Source of the DNA: Burkholderia sp. GAS332 | GTDB taxonomy: Bacteria > Pseudomonadota > Gammaproteobacteria > Burkholderiales > Burkholderiaceae | Assembly: GCA_900142905.1 (NCBI GenBank) | Contig: FSRV01000002.1 | Location: forward strand, 1,426,001 to 1,490,000 | Direction of reading: 5' to 3' | Length of the DNA stretch: 64,000 nt | Shown here: positions 26,311 through 35,307 of the stretch, piece after piece | Layout of the letters: every line of letters starts with the position of its first letter | How positions within the stretch are numbered: position 1 is the stretch's first letter | Notes under the pieces: generated by a model | What the model saw: the letters and a program-made list of their open reading frames with translations, nothing else | What the model was told of the DNA's origin: nothing | Databases searched by the model: none | Position numbers and translations under genes: made by a program

Positions 26311-26340
26311 ACGGCGGCCTTTGGGCCGCCGTTTTTGTTT
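26311..26340 (+). terminator. Rho-independent terminator of ahpCF
   Basis: ACGGCGGCC (26311-26319) pairs with GGCCGCCGT (26324-26332) over a 4-base loop, followed by a T-rich tract. It lies 20 bases after the ahpF stop. Confidence 0.9.
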
Positions 26341-26652
26341 ATGGTGAGACCGGGCCCACGTCAATGCGGGCCTGATCATTTCGTCATTTCGACTGACAGC
26401 GGAGCCGACGCCCTCGAAGTGCGCTGCAGCAATTCGGCAAACACCCGTTTCAATCACCCGCTCGACGCCCACCCCCAATACCGCACCAACGCCCCCCTTT
26501 GTTTGGAGCCTCCCACCTAGGCCAATTCCTTGGCTATCCCGCCCGTCGAGCCATATAAATCTGGGAGTCGGGCAAGGTCCTGGCGGCATGCGTACTGGCT
26601 AGCAAGCGCACAGCTTGCTAATACCAGACGACATAAAACAAGGAGGGAGACA
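26341..26652. other. Intergenic region upstream of alkB
   Basis: About 310 bases without a credible gene. It must hold the alkB promoter; an AT-rich stretch near 26555 (CATATAAATC) could be a -10 region. I recognise no regulator site. AGGAGGGAGA at 26641-26650 is the alkB ribosome binding site. Confidence 0.6.
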
Positions 26653-27807
26653 ATGGCAACATCGCAAGCGTCCCCCGCCCGGTGGGTCGACGGCAAGCGC
26701 TATTTGTGGCTGCTCGGCGCACTCACCATCACCTTGCCGCTGCACGCCGCCAATCTGGCGTTGCAGACCGGCTGGCATATCTTCTGGTGGTTCGGGCCGA
26801 TTTTCGTGTTCGGCATTATTCCGGTGCTCGACTATCTGATCGGTGACGACCCGAGCAATCCACCCGAGGAAGTCGTCCCCACGCTGGAACGGGAGCGCTA
26901 TTACCGTCGCGTGGTCTATCTCGCCACCTTCATCGAATACGTGTCGTTCTTCGGCGCGCTGTGGATCGTCGGCACGCATGTTCTGACGTGGTACGACTAT
27001 CTCGGCTTTGCGCTCTCGCTGGGCGCGGCGACCGGCGTGTCGATCAATACCGCGCACGAGCTTGGCCACAAGACCGATGGCTTCGAACGATGGCTCGCCA
27101 AGATCACGCTGGCGCCGGTCGCCTACGGCCATTTCTTCGTCGAACATAATCGTGGACACCATGTGCGCGTGGCAACGCCGCCCGATCCGGCGAGCGCACG
27201 CTACGGCGAATCGTTCTGGCGTTTTCTGCCGCGCACGGTGTTCGGCAGCATCGCGTCGGCGTGGCGCCTCGAGAAGCATCGGCTCGAACGCCTCGGCAAA
27301 TCGCCCTGGACATGGCGCAATGAAGTCCTGCACGCGTGGGCCATGACGGCGGTGCTGTGGGGCGCGATGATCGCGATGTTCGGCAAAACGGTGATTCCTT
27401 TTCTGCTGATTCAGGCGGCGTATGGCGCCTCGCTGCTCGAAGTGGTCAATTATCTGGAGCACTACGGGCTCGGCCGCAAGCAACTCGCGAGCGGCCGTTA
27501 TGAGCGCTGCCAGCCGCAGCACTCATGGAACAGCAATCGCATCGTGACGAATCTGTTTCTGTACCAGTTGCAGCGTCACGCCGATCATCATGCGAATCCG
27601 ACGCGCTCCTACCAGGCGCTGCGTCATTTCGAGGGCGCGCCGCAATTGCCTTCCGGTTACGCGACCATGATCATGTTCGCGTATGTGCCGCCACTGTGGT
27701 TTCGCGTGATGAACCCGCGCGTGGTCGCGCATTATCAAGGCAATATGGCGCAGTCGAATATCCGGCCGGCAATTCGTGAGCGCGTGTTAGCGCAGTTTGC
27801 CGGCTAG
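26653..27807 (+). CDS. alkB: Membrane-bound alkane 1-monooxygenase
   Basis: A 384-residue integral-membrane di-iron hydroxylase that converts medium-chain n-alkanes to 1-alkanols using rubredoxin. The eight-histidine motifs are in order: HELGHK (135-140), EHNRGHH (164-170), NYLEHYG (266-272) and LQRHADHH (306-313). Six membrane segments are predicted. No fused rubredoxin domain and no rubA, alkS or alcohol dehydrogenase gene is adjacent, so electrons must come from elsewhere in the genome. AGGAGGGAGA precedes the ATG at 26653; the open frame upstream of it is non-coding. A strong terminator follows, so the gene is monocistronic. Confidence 0.93.
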   Translation: MATSQASPARWVDGKRYLWLLGALTITLPLHAANLALQTGWHIFWWFGPIFVFGIIPVLDYLIGDDPSNPPEEVVPTLERERYYRRVVYLATFIEYVSFFGALWIVGTHVLTWYDYLGFALSLGAATGVSINTAHELGHKTDGFERWLAKITLAPVAYGHFFVEHNRGHHVRVATPPDPASARYGESFWRFLPRTVFGSIASAWRLEKHRLERLGKSPWTWRNEVLHAWAMTAVLWGAMIAMFGKTVIPFLLIQAAYGASLLEVVNYLEHYGLGRKQLASGRYERCQPQHSWNSNRIVTNLFLYQLQRHADHHANPTRSYQALRHFEGAPQLPSGYATMIMFAYVPPLWFRVMNPRVVAHYQGNMAQSNIRPAIRERVLAQFAG

Positions 27808-27832
27808 CGTGGACTGCTTCATGCAAAGCGAA

Positions 27833-27863
27833 AGCCGCCCGGGCCATGCCGGGCGGCTTTTTT
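27833..27863 (+). terminator. Rho-independent terminator of alkB
   Basis: AGCCGCCCG (27833-27841) pairs with CGGGCGGCT (27850-27858), followed by six T. It lies 25 bases after the alkB stop. Confidence 0.92.
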
Positions 27864-27894
27864 ATCGAGCTAATCGAACTCCGGCAGCGTGGCT

Positions 27895-28308
27895 TTAACG
27901 CCGGTCGATTGAATACTTGCCGGGCCCGGTCACACACAACAGGAACAGTCCACCCATGATGCTGACGTTCTTGTAGAAGTTGATCATGTTGACGTACTGC
28001 TCCGCACCCGTCATGTTCCAGTAGTGGTGGCCGATGATCGCCGTGCCGAGCGTATAGAGCGCCAACAGCAACGCGAGCGGCCGCGTATAGAAGCCCACCA
28101 CCAGCGCAATGCCCACAACAAACTCCATCACGACGGCGATGACCGCCGACAACTCAGGCACCGGCGCGCCGGTCGACGTCATATAAGCGACGGTGCCGGA
28201 GAATCCGGTCAGCTTCGACCAGCCGAACATCACGAACAGCACCATCAACAGGATGCGGGCGGCAAGAATGACCGCGTCTTTCTGGTTTTCAAATAGCGTA
28301 TAGCGCAT
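27895..28308 (-). CDS. DoxX-family membrane protein
   Basis: A 137-residue protein with four membrane segments (ILLMVLFVMFGWSKLTGFSG, AVIAVVMEFVVGIALVVGFY, LALLLALYTLGTAIIGHHYW, NVSIMGGLFLLCVTG). This is the DoxX/DoxD-like fold linked to thiosulfate:quinone oxidoreductase subunits and to redox-stress membrane complexes such as DoxX-SodA-SseA. It is 96 bases downstream of the pirin gene on the same strand; pirin-DoxX pairs with a divergent LysR gene are frequent in proteobacteria. The molecular role is unknown. Confidence 0.87.
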   Translation of the reverse strand: MRYTLFENQKDAVILAARILLMVLFVMFGWSKLTGFSGTVAYMTSTGAPVPELSAVIAVVMEFVVGIALVVGFYTRPLALLLALYTLGTAIIGHHYWNMTGAEQYVNMINFYKNVSIMGGLFLLCVTGPGKYSIDRR

Positions 28309-28404
28309 GATTTTTCTCAGTAGGTAAGGAAGGGGGCGGCTCGGCGAAAACTTCGCGGCGAGCCACGCTTAAGCCGGCCATGTCTATCGACAGGATTAGG
28401 CCGC

Positions 28405-29130
28405 TTAAGCCCACAACTCCGACATTTCGATGTTACGCAGATCGAACACCAACACTTCCGCGTCGCGGCCTTGCGTGAAGGTCAGGGCTTCTTCGCCGCG
28501 GACCCGCGCGCCGTCGCCTTCGCCAAGTTCGACGCCGTTCACCGTGACGCTGCCGCGCGCCACGTGAATATAAGCATACCGATTACTGGCCAGTTCGAGG
28601 CGTGCCGTTTCGTCACCGTCGAAAAGACCGGCATAGACCCGTGCATCCTGTTGCAGCACCAGCGAGCCGTCCGCACCGTCCGGTGACATCACGAGGCGCA
28701 GCACACCGCGCTTCTGGTCCGCGCCGAAGTGACGTTGCTGATAGCGCGGCGCCGTGCCTTTCTGTGCCGGTGCAATCCAGATCTGCATGAAGTGCACGGG
28801 CTCGCTCTTCGAATGGTTGTATTCGCTATGTGCGACGCCGGTTCCCGCGCTCATCAACTGGATGTCGCCAGGCACGATCACCGAGCCGGTGCCCATCGTG
28901 TCCTTGTGTTCCAGCGCGCCTTCCAGCACGTACGAAAAGATTTCCATGTCGCGGTGCGGGTGCGTGCCGAACCCTTGCGCCGGTGCGACCCGGTCGTCGT
29001 TGATCACGAGCAGGTCGGAAAAGCCGTTCTGCTTCGGATCGTGATAGCTCGCGAAGGAAAATGTATGACGCGAGCTGAGCCAGCCGTGCTCCGCGCGGCC
29101 GCGTTGATTGGCGTGTCTGATTTCGAGCAT
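28405..29130 (-). CDS. Pirin-family bicupin protein
   Basis: A 241-residue pirin (YhaK/YhhW type). The N-terminal cupin carries the metal site GTHPHRDMEIFSYVLEGALEHKD (two His, Glu and a further His region) and SAGTGVAHSEYNHS; the C-terminal half is the second, degenerate cupin. Bacterial pirins of this type have quercetinase activity in vitro or act as redox-sensitive regulators. The start at 29130 is supported by AAGGAGA; the open frame upstream is non-coding. It is probably co-transcribed with the doxX gene and is divergent from the LysR gene at 29266. Confidence 0.9.
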   Translation of the reverse strand: MLEIRHANQRGRAEHGWLSSRHTFSFASYHDPKQNGFSDLLVINDDRVAPAQGFGTHPHRDMEIFSYVLEGALEHKDTMGTGSVIVPGDIQLMSAGTGVAHSEYNHSKSEPVHFMQIWIAPAQKGTAPRYQQRHFGADQKRGVLRLVMSPDGADGSLVLQQDARVYAGLFDGDETARLELASNRYAYIHVARGSVTVNGVELGEGDGARVRGEEALTFTQGRDAEVLVFDLRNIEMSELWA

Positions 29131-29265
29131 CGTATTTCTCCTTGGTTCTGTTGTGCGATCCGGCCAGATGTTTGTCCGCGATCCATGAATGACAGTGTGG
29201 GTCAATCAGGATGGCTATAATTGGATGCAAATGCGAAACACTGTCGCGTGTAGGTGGACAATATA

Positions 29266-30156
29266 ATGCAACTCGATGACATGCGGATCTTCGTCGCCAC
29301 GGTCGACGCCCATAACTTCACCGCGGCGGCCAAGCGGCTGGCGCTGTCGAAGCAGTTCGTCAGCCGGCGCGTGATGGCGCTGGAAGAGACGCTCGGCGTG
29401 CAACTGCTGATCCGCAATACGCGCAAGCTGGCGGTGACCGAACTCGGTCAGGAGTTTTACGAGCGCGCGCGGCGCATTCTCGGCGAGGTGGAAGACGCCG
29501 AGCAGGCCATGTCGCTGCGCCGCGCCGGGCCGCGTGGACTGTTGCGGGTCAGCGCGCCGATGTCATTCGGGATGATGCATCTATCGCCGTTGGTGGCGAG
29601 CTTCCTGCGCGAGCATGGCGATGTGCGTTTCGATATGGAGTTGAGCGATCGCACCGTCGATGTGGTCGGCGAGGGCTTCGATATGGCGATCCGGATCGGC
29701 ACGTTGCCGGATTCCACGCTGATCGCGCAGAAGCTCGTTGATGTCAGGATGGTGGCGTGTTGCAGTCCGGGGTATGTGCGGCGGCGTGGCGCGCCGGTTG
29801 TGCCTGCCGATCTGGCGCGCCATTCATGTCTGTTGTATGGGCATGGCGGGGCGGTGAGTTGGGATTTTGTTTTTGATGGTGTTGTGAAGGGGGTTGAGGT
29901 GCATGGGCCGCTGCGGGCTAATAATGGGGAGCTGATTCGCGATGCGGCGGTGGCTGGGTTGGGGATTGTTCGGCTTCCTGATTTTATTGTTGCTGATGCG
30001 ATTAATAGCGGTTTGCTAGTGACAGTTTTGGAAAAGTTTTTGCCTTCGGCAGCTACCGTTTATGCTGTCTATCCGCAGCATCGCCAGAGCTCTGTCACGA
30101 TTCGTGTCTTTGTTGAGTTTTTGCGGGAGCATTTGAGGAAGGGGTTAATGGCTTGA
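29266..30156 (+). CDS. LysR-family regulator divergent from pirin-doxX
   Basis: A 296-residue LysR regulator of the CrgA-like class: MRIFVATVDAHNFTAAAKRLALSKQFVSRR helix-turn-helix, then an effector domain with DRTVDVVGEGFDMAIRIGTL, the signature of that class. AGGTGG precedes the ATG at 29266; an in-frame GTG at 29254 is possible. The divergent arrangement (135 bases) predicts control of pirin and doxX. The last ~300 bases show unusually T/G-rich third positions (for example GTTGTTGCTGATGCG), unlike the first half, which may signal recombination or relaxed codon selection. Confidence 0.9.
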   Translation: MQLDDMRIFVATVDAHNFTAAAKRLALSKQFVSRRVMALEETLGVQLLIRNTRKLAVTELGQEFYERARRILGEVEDAEQAMSLRRAGPRGLLRVSAPMSFGMMHLSPLVASFLREHGDVRFDMELSDRTVDVVGEGFDMAIRIGTLPDSTLIAQKLVDVRMVACCSPGYVRRRGAPVVPADLARHSCLLYGHGGAVSWDFVFDGVVKGVEVHGPLRANNGELIRDAAVAGLGIVRLPDFIVADAINSGLLVTVLEKFLPSAATVYAVYPQHRQSSVTIRVFVEFLREHLRKGLMA

Positions 30157-30627
30157 TTTTTTTGCCTGCGCGGCGCTTGTTTCTGGATGCCTGCGGTGTT
30201 GGCCTTTCCTTGATTTGTTAGTGGTCTATTTGCGTTGCCCCTGTGCGGGGCGGCACCTACTTTTCTTTGCCTGCCGCAAAGAAAAGTAGGCAAAAGAAAG
30301 CGGCTCGAACCCCCTGCTAAGCGGGTCCCTCGCGCAGTTACGGTAGTGGTGCATCTGGAATCTGTGTTCCCGCACATTCGGCCTTGGTGACAAGGGCGTC
30401 ATACTTCCGGCGGCGCTGCGCGCGCCGACTCGTAGTTCAAAAACCGCCCGCCGTGTTTGCGTTTTTGGCATCGTCCGTTCAACGCTATTTCGAGGAGCGG
30501 CGACAGACTTTGGTGCCGCAGGCGAATCCGCCTTCCGTCTTCCGCCGCGAACTACGAATCGTGCACCGTATATCGGCCGCCATCCGTGGTTCGCCGTCCG
30601 CCGCTCGCTCTCGGACCTACCGGCGGC
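30157..30627. repeat. Non-coding region with a 15-bp perfect inverted repeat (Burkholderiaceae-type interspersed element)
   Basis: No credible gene in 470 bases. It contains CCTACTTTTCTTTGC (30256-30270) and its exact reverse complement (30276-30290) around a 5-base loop, then a moderately structured stretch up to the acdS stop. From memory, elements with this GCAAAGAAAAGTAGG arm are scattered in many copies through Paraburkholderia genomes; that cannot be shown from one window. The hairpin may also terminate the LysR transcript. Confidence 0.65.
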
Positions 30628-31644
30628 TTACCCATCCCGGAAAATGAAGCTGTAGGCATTCAGCGCCGGCACGCCACCCAGGTGCGCGTACAACACCCGT
30701 GAGCCCTCCGGGAATTCACCGTTTCTCACCATGTCGATCATCCCGTGCATCGATTTGCCCTCGTACACCGGGTCGGTTAGCACGCCCTCAAGTCGTGCGC
30801 ATAGGCGGATCGCCTCCAACGTCCCCTCGTTTGGCAATCCATATTCGGGGCCGCCGTAGCGCTCGTCCAGTACTACGTCCTTGCTGGTGATGTCGCGTCC
30901 AAGGCCGACTTTTTCCGCGGTCTGCTTCGCGATTCGCGTGATCTGTTCGCGCGTCTGTGCCGGTTTCGCCGATGCATCGATGCCAATTACCCGTTCAGCG
31001 CGGCCGTCGGCGGCGAAACCCACTACCATGCCGGCCTGGGTGCTGCCGGTCACAGAGCACACCACGATGTAGTCGAATTTGAAGCCCAGTTCGGCCTCCT
31101 GCTGGCGTACCTCTTCGGCAAAGCCGACGAAACCTAGACCGCCCAGCGAATGGTCGGAGCAGCCGGCCGGGATCGCGTACGGCTTGCCGCCCGCGGCGCG
31201 TACGCTCTCCAATGCGTCCTCCCAACTCTTGCGAAAACCGATGTCGAAGCCGTCGGCCACCAGCCGGACGTCAGCGCCCAGAATGCGCGACATCTGGATG
31301 TTGCCAACCCGGTCGTACACGGCGTCCGAATAGTTGACCCAGTTCTCCTGCACCAACACACACTTCATTCCCAGATGCGCGGCGACCGCCGCCACCTGGC
31401 GGGTCTGGTTCGACTGGATCCCGCCAATCGACACGAGCGTGTCGCAACCCTGCGCCAATGCCTCGGGAATCAGATACTCAAGCTTGCGCGTCTTGTTGCC
31501 GCCGAAGGCAAAGCCGCTGTTGCAGTCCTCGCGCTTCGCGTACAGATGCACCTTGCCGCCCAGGTGGTGGCTCAAACGCTTCAGCGGCTGGATCGGCGTG
31601 GGCCCAAAAGTTAACGGATAACGAGGGAATCGTTGCAGGTTCAT
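30628..31644 (-). CDS. acdS: 1-aminocyclopropane-1-carboxylate (ACC) deaminase
   Basis: A 338-residue PLP enzyme that cleaves the plant ethylene precursor ACC to ammonia and 2-oxobutanoate. The PLP lysine is Lys51 in [11 protein letters not shown], and the substrate-binding IGGIQSNQT is at 73-81. Residues that separate true ACC deaminases from D-cysteine desulfhydrases are present: Tyr294-Glu295 (VYEGKS) and Leu322 (AHLGG). The start at 31644 has GGAG upstream; the open frame before it is non-coding. A Lrp-type regulator gene is divergent, as is usual for acdS-acdR pairs. It suggests a plant-associated lifestyle. Confidence 0.96.
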   Translation of the reverse strand: MNLQRFPRYPLTFGPTPIQPLKRLSHHLGGKVHLYAKREDCNSGFAFGGNKTRKLEYLIPEALAQGCDTLVSIGGIQSNQTRQVAAVAAHLGMKCVLVQENWVNYSDAVYDRVGNIQMSRILGADVRLVADGFDIGFRKSWEDALESVRAAGGKPYAIPAGCSDHSLGGLGFVGFAEEVRQQEAELGFKFDYIVVCSVTGSTQAGMVVGFAADGRAERVIGIDASAKPAQTREQITRIAKQTAEKVGLGRDITSKDVVLDERYGGPEYGLPNEGTLEAIRLCARLEGVLTDPVYEGKSMHGMIDMVRNGEFPEGSRVLYAHLGGVPALNAYSFIFRDG

Positions 31645-31804
31645 GGCAGCTCCGGAAAGGTGGGTTCGACGCGAGCAGCAAACCGTCGCGCTAAACAAAT
31701 GGTAGGGAAAAGCCCAAGAAATGAGCTTGCAAAGAAATTGCGTTCGGCATACTTTTGAAAATCACGAATAGAGAATGGCTTAATAAAAAGCCGAATTGAA
31801 ACCG

Positions 31805-32347
31805 ATGAGCACAACAAAAGTTCGTGGTATCCAGATCGATGAGACCGCACCAGCCGCCGCAACCGCATCCGCGGAGGCCGGTCCGCTCCACGCGCTCGAT
31901 CGCATCGACCGGGCGATCCTGCGTCAGTTGCAAACCGATGCGTCGATTTCAAACGTCGCGCTAGCGGCCAAAGTGAAACTAAGCGCGCCAGCGTGTCTGC
32001 GGCGCGTCGAGCGGCTAAAGGAATCGGGGCTGGTTCGCGGCGTCGTCGCGTTGATCGACCCGAAGGCGGCCGGGGCGGGCATGCTGGTCATCATCGGCGT
32101 GGTGCTGGACCGGTCCACGCCGGAGTCGTTTGCGGCGTTCGAGAAAGCAGCGCAGAAGGTGGCGGGGTGCATGGAATGCCACGTGGTGACCGGCGAGTTC
32201 GACTATTTCATGACGATCCGCACGCGCGATAGCGACAGCTTCAATCGTCTGCATGCGGAGCAGTTGCTCTATCTGCCCGGTGTCCGGCAAATCCGCTCGT
32301 TTATGGTGCTCAAAGAAATCCTGTCGACCACGAAATTTCCGCTGTAG
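31805..32347 (+). CDS. acdR: Lrp/AsnC-family regulator of acdS (AcdR-type)
   Basis: A 180-residue Lrp/AsnC regulator. After a ~30-residue Ala-rich N-terminal extension comes the helix-turn-helix (ALDRIDRAILRQLQTDASIS, then LAAKVKLSAPACLRRVERLK) and a RAM ligand-binding domain (MLVIIGVVLDRSTPESFAAF, CHVVTGEFDYFMTIRTRD). It is divergent from acdS across a 160-base AT-rich gap, the arrangement known for AcdR, which activates acdS in response to ACC. The ATG at 31805 is used; a TTG at 31796 is the only earlier start. Confidence 0.9.
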   Translation: MSTTKVRGIQIDETAPAAATASAEAGPLHALDRIDRAILRQLQTDASISNVALAAKVKLSAPACLRRVERLKESGLVRGVVALIDPKAAGAGMLVIIGVVLDRSTPESFAAFEKAAQKVAGCMECHVVTGEFDYFMTIRTRDSDSFNRLHAEQLLYLPGVRQIRSFMVLKEILSTTKFPL

Positions 32348-32482
32348 CCGCCGCCGTCACGCAAAAAGACGCGCATGCTGTCATAAATCCCCTAGCTGGT
32401 CGACTAAGTGTCAGGACCACTCGCGGGCGGCGCGATCAGCGCCTGAACGGGTGAACGGTACGGACTTTCCGGGACGATCATC

Positions 32483-32995
32483 ATGACTTGCAGCAGACGG
32501 ACATTCTTCAGATTAATCGGCGCGGCGTCGCTCGCCGGCGGCACCGCGGCATGGCGCACGGCAGGCGCAGCCGAGTTGGGCGCGGCGGCCGCCTTCGAGG
32601 TCAAGCACAGCGATGCCGAATGGCACAAGCTCCTGACGGACGCACAGTACCGCGTGCTGCGCGAAGCGGGCACGGAACGTCCATTCAGCAGCCCGCTGAA
32701 CGACGAGCATCGCGCGGGCACATTCGCGTGCGCCGGTTGCGCACTGCCGCTGTTTTCGTCGAAGACGAAGTTCGATAGCGGCACCGGTTGGCCGAGTTTC
32801 TGGCAGCCGCTGGACCACGCGGTCATCGCACGGACCGACAAGTCGTTCGGCATGACTCGCGACGAAGTCCTGTGCCGGCGCTGTGGCGGCCATCTGGGGC
32901 ACGTTTTCGACGACGGCCCCAAACCGACCGGCCTGCGCTATTGCATGAACGGCCTCGCTTTAACTTTCACGCCCGCCTCCAGCGGCACGAGTTGA
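32483..32995 (+). CDS. msrB: Exported methionine-R-sulfoxide reductase MsrB
   Basis: A 170-residue MsrB with a Tat-type signal (SRRTFFRLIGAASLAGG, residues 4-20), so it is expected in the periplasm. The fold is complete: zinc ligands Cys83, Cys86, Cys131 and Cys134 (CAGC and CRRC), the core GTGWPSFW and GGHLGHVF, and catalytic Cys154 in RYCMNG. The mature enzyme reduces the R-epimer of methionine sulfoxide. msrA follows after 19 bases, giving a two-gene repair operon. The electron donor for a periplasmic pair is not encoded nearby. Confidence 0.93.
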   Translation: MTCSRRTFFRLIGAASLAGGTAAWRTAGAAELGAAAAFEVKHSDAEWHKLLTDAQYRVLREAGTERPFSSPLNDEHRAGTFACAGCALPLFSSKTKFDSGTGWPSFWQPLDHAVIARTDKSFGMTRDEVLCRRCGGHLGHVFDDGPKPTGLRYCMNGLALTFTPASSGTS

Positions 32996-33014
32996 TCGAA
33001 TCAGGACGGACATC

Positions 33015-33758
33015 ATGAACATCGAGAAACGTATCATCGGCAAACCGGCCCGCTCGCGCGTAGCGGCCGTCGCGCTGTCGGTTGGGCTCGGCGCGCTGGC
33101 GCTGCTGTTGGCGCAGCGCATGGCATTTTCGTCGGAAGCCGGGGTTGTCATTGCGCCTCCCGCACTCGACGAGCCGATTTCCGCCACCGCCGCGCATGAA
33201 GAAACCGCCGTGTTCGCGGGCGGCTGCTTCTGGGGCGTGCAGGGCGTGTTCCAGCACGTGCGGGGCGTCACGAAGGCGGTGGCGGGTTATTCAGGTGGCC
33301 AGCGCGACACGGCGCAGTACGAGACCGTTAGCGGCGGCGACACCGGCCACGCGGAATCCGTGCAGGTCACGTTTGATCCCACCAAGGTCACCTACGGGCA
33401 GTTGTTGCAGGTCTACTTCTCGGTAATTCAGGATCCGACCGAGTTGAACCGCCAGGGGCCGGACAGCGGCACGCAATACCGTTCGGCGGTGTTCCCACTG
33501 AACGACACACAGCGGCACATCGCGCAAAGTTACATCGCGCAACTCGATAAGGCGCACGCCTTTCCGGCGCCGATCGTCACGAAGACAGAGCCGTTCAAGG
33601 GCTTCTATCCTGCCGAGTCCTACCATCAGAACTACCTGACCTTGCATCCGAACTCCGCGTATATCGCCATCAACGATATGCCGAAGGTCGCAAACCTGAA
33701 GCGTCTGTTTCCGAATCTCTATCGCGACAAACCGGTGCTGGTCGAAGCGGCGCAGTAA
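33015..33758 (+). CDS. msrA: Membrane-anchored/exported methionine-S-sulfoxide reductase MsrA
   Basis: A 247-residue MsrA with an N-terminal hydrophobic segment (VAAVALSVGLGALALLLA, about 16-33), which would anchor or export it to the periplasm. The catalytic motif is AGGCFWGVQGVF with Cys71. QYRSAVFPLNDTQR and ESYHQNYL are further family signatures. The usual resolving cysteines at the C-terminus are not evident, so regeneration may depend directly on a thioredoxin-like partner. It is co-directional with msrB (19-base gap). Confidence 0.93.
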   Translation: MNIEKRIIGKPARSRVAAVALSVGLGALALLLAQRMAFSSEAGVVIAPPALDEPISATAAHEETAVFAGGCFWGVQGVFQHVRGVTKAVAGYSGGQRDTAQYETVSGGDTGHAESVQVTFDPTKVTYGQLLQVYFSVIQDPTELNRQGPDSGTQYRSAVFPLNDTQRHIAQSYIAQLDKAHAFPAPIVTKTEPFKGFYPAESYHQNYLTLHPNSAYIAINDMPKVANLKRLFPNLYRDKPVLVEAAQ

Positions 33759-33859
33759 GCCGGCGCTATAAATCGGCGCAGTCCGGCAGCGCTAAAAAGC
33801 AAACTAATTAAGCGGCGCTGCAACGCGGTGGGCGCCGTGCCGGCGCCAATCATTCTGTT

Positions 33860-33894
33860 CCGGCGCCGCATAGCGCTGCGCCGGCCGTTTTTTT
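33860..33894 (+). terminator. Terminator downstream of msrBA
   Basis: CCGGCGC (33860-33866) pairs with GCGCCGG (33878-33884) over an 11-base loop, followed by a run of seven T at 33888-33894. It is about 100 bases after the msrA stop; no gene lies between. Confidence 0.75.
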
Positions 33895-34273
33895 GCGGCT
33901 GTATTCTGCCTCTCATCTTCGCCACTGCACGCTTGCCAGCGTCCGTCGGTCTGTCTTGCTATTCTGCTATCCGACCGGATCGAGACGATCCAACTCAACT
34001 GGAACTGCGCCGGTTCGCCGGCGACCAGGCCCGCATTTTGCACGGGAGCGTGCGTCAGCCAATCGTTCGCACGTATCTTTTCGTCTAAAAGCCCAACTTA
34101 TTGACTGACACCAAGTTTGGATAGTGCGTTTTTGCCGGGCAATGCGTGTCGTCTGCTGAAAGAATTACATGCCGCGCGTAGCAATGCGGCGGTGGCCCGG
34201 ATGTTTGCACGCCATTGCGGACTTCGGGTGAGAACCTCAACCCCTTCGCGATACGCGAGAACGGAGGCTTCTG
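33895..34273. other. Intergenic region upstream of the MipA-like gene
   Basis: Some 380 bases with no credible gene. It presumably holds the mipA-type promoter. GGAGG at 34263-34267 is the ribosome binding site. I recognise no specific operator. Confidence 0.55.
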
Positions 34274-35170
34274 GTGTTGATCAGCCGTAGAAAGCGGATC
34301 GGCAAGATTCGCCAAGAACAAGCAAGCATCGCGGCAGCATCTCTGGTCGCCGTGACCCTCGGCGGGATCGGCGGTTTGCCGGATTCGGCCTTGGCCCAAA
34401 CCCCTTCACCGTTGGGTGAATGGCAGTACTCCGTGGGTATTCCGCTGCAGAAGCTGTGGCAGCCGAATATTCCGGACTGGCAGGTGCGAGTCGGCGCGGC
34501 GACGTCGTTCCAGCCTCGTTATGAGGGCTCCGACCGGTATCACGTGATGACCGGTCCTAGCATCGACGTGCGCTACAAGGACCTGTTCTTCTTCTCGAGC
34601 GGCGAAGGCCTTGGGGTCAACTTCGCGCAGGGGCAGAACTGGCGCGCGAGTCTCGCGGCCGTCTACGATCTCGGGCGTCGCGGGCACGACGATCCGGAGG
34701 AGTTGAACGGCCTCGGCAACATCAATCCGGCGCCGGGCGCCAAACTCTCCGGGGAATATGTCGTCTCGAAGGACTTCCCGCTCGTGCTGCGCGCCGACAT
34801 CCGGCGCTATTTCGGTGGCTCGAATGGGTGGATCGGCGACCTCGGCGCCTATATGCCGATGCCGGGCAGCACCAAAAAATTCTTCTGGTTCGCTGGACCG
34901 AACGTGACGCTCGCGGACTCTAATTACATGAATGCCTGGTACGGTGTGAATCAGAATCAGGCGGCGCACTCGCAATACTCGGAGTATCACGCGAGTGCGG
35001 GTTTCAAGTCGGTGGGTTTCGGCATTAGCGCCGTGTGGCTGTTCGACAAACACTGGTTTGCCACTGCCGACGGTGCATTCGAACAGCTGGTCGGCAGCGC
35101 GGGCAATAGTCCGATTACGCACAGCAGGGCCACCGGTGTGGCCGATATCTCCATCAATTACCGCTTCTGA
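34274..35170 (+). CDS. MipA/OmpV-family outer membrane protein
   Basis: A 298-residue predicted outer-membrane beta-barrel of the MipA/OmpV family. It has a Sec signal (ASIAAASLVAVTLGG, cleavage after ALA near residue 41). The mature part shows family features: VRVGAATSFQPRYEGSDRYH, GPSIDVRYKDLFFFSSGEGLGVN, alternating aromatic strands, and a terminal aromatic residue (ISINYRF) as needed for barrel assembly. Family members are scaffolding or antimicrobial-related porin-like proteins. The start is a GTG preceded by GGAGG. Confidence 0.87.
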   Translation: MLISRRKRIGKIRQEQASIAAASLVAVTLGGIGGLPDSALAQTPSPLGEWQYSVGIPLQKLWQPNIPDWQVRVGAATSFQPRYEGSDRYHVMTGPSIDVRYKDLFFFSSGEGLGVNFAQGQNWRASLAAVYDLGRRGHDDPEELNGLGNINPAPGAKLSGEYVVSKDFPLVLRADIRRYFGGSNGWIGDLGAYMPMPGSTKKFFWFAGPNVTLADSNYMNAWYGVNQNQAAHSQYSEYHASAGFKSVGFGISAVWLFDKHWFATADGAFEQLVGSAGNSPITHSRATGVADISINYRF

Positions 35171-35307
35171 CGCAGTGTTTCTGTGTTCGAGCCTTGGGAC
35201 AACCTGCGGTGATGACTTGGGTGCGCGGGTGGTTGACTGGGCGACTGAGTGTCTTTCTCACTCGTTGCGCATACAACCAGGCCGCAGCCCAAGGAAAAGC
35301 CGACGTA

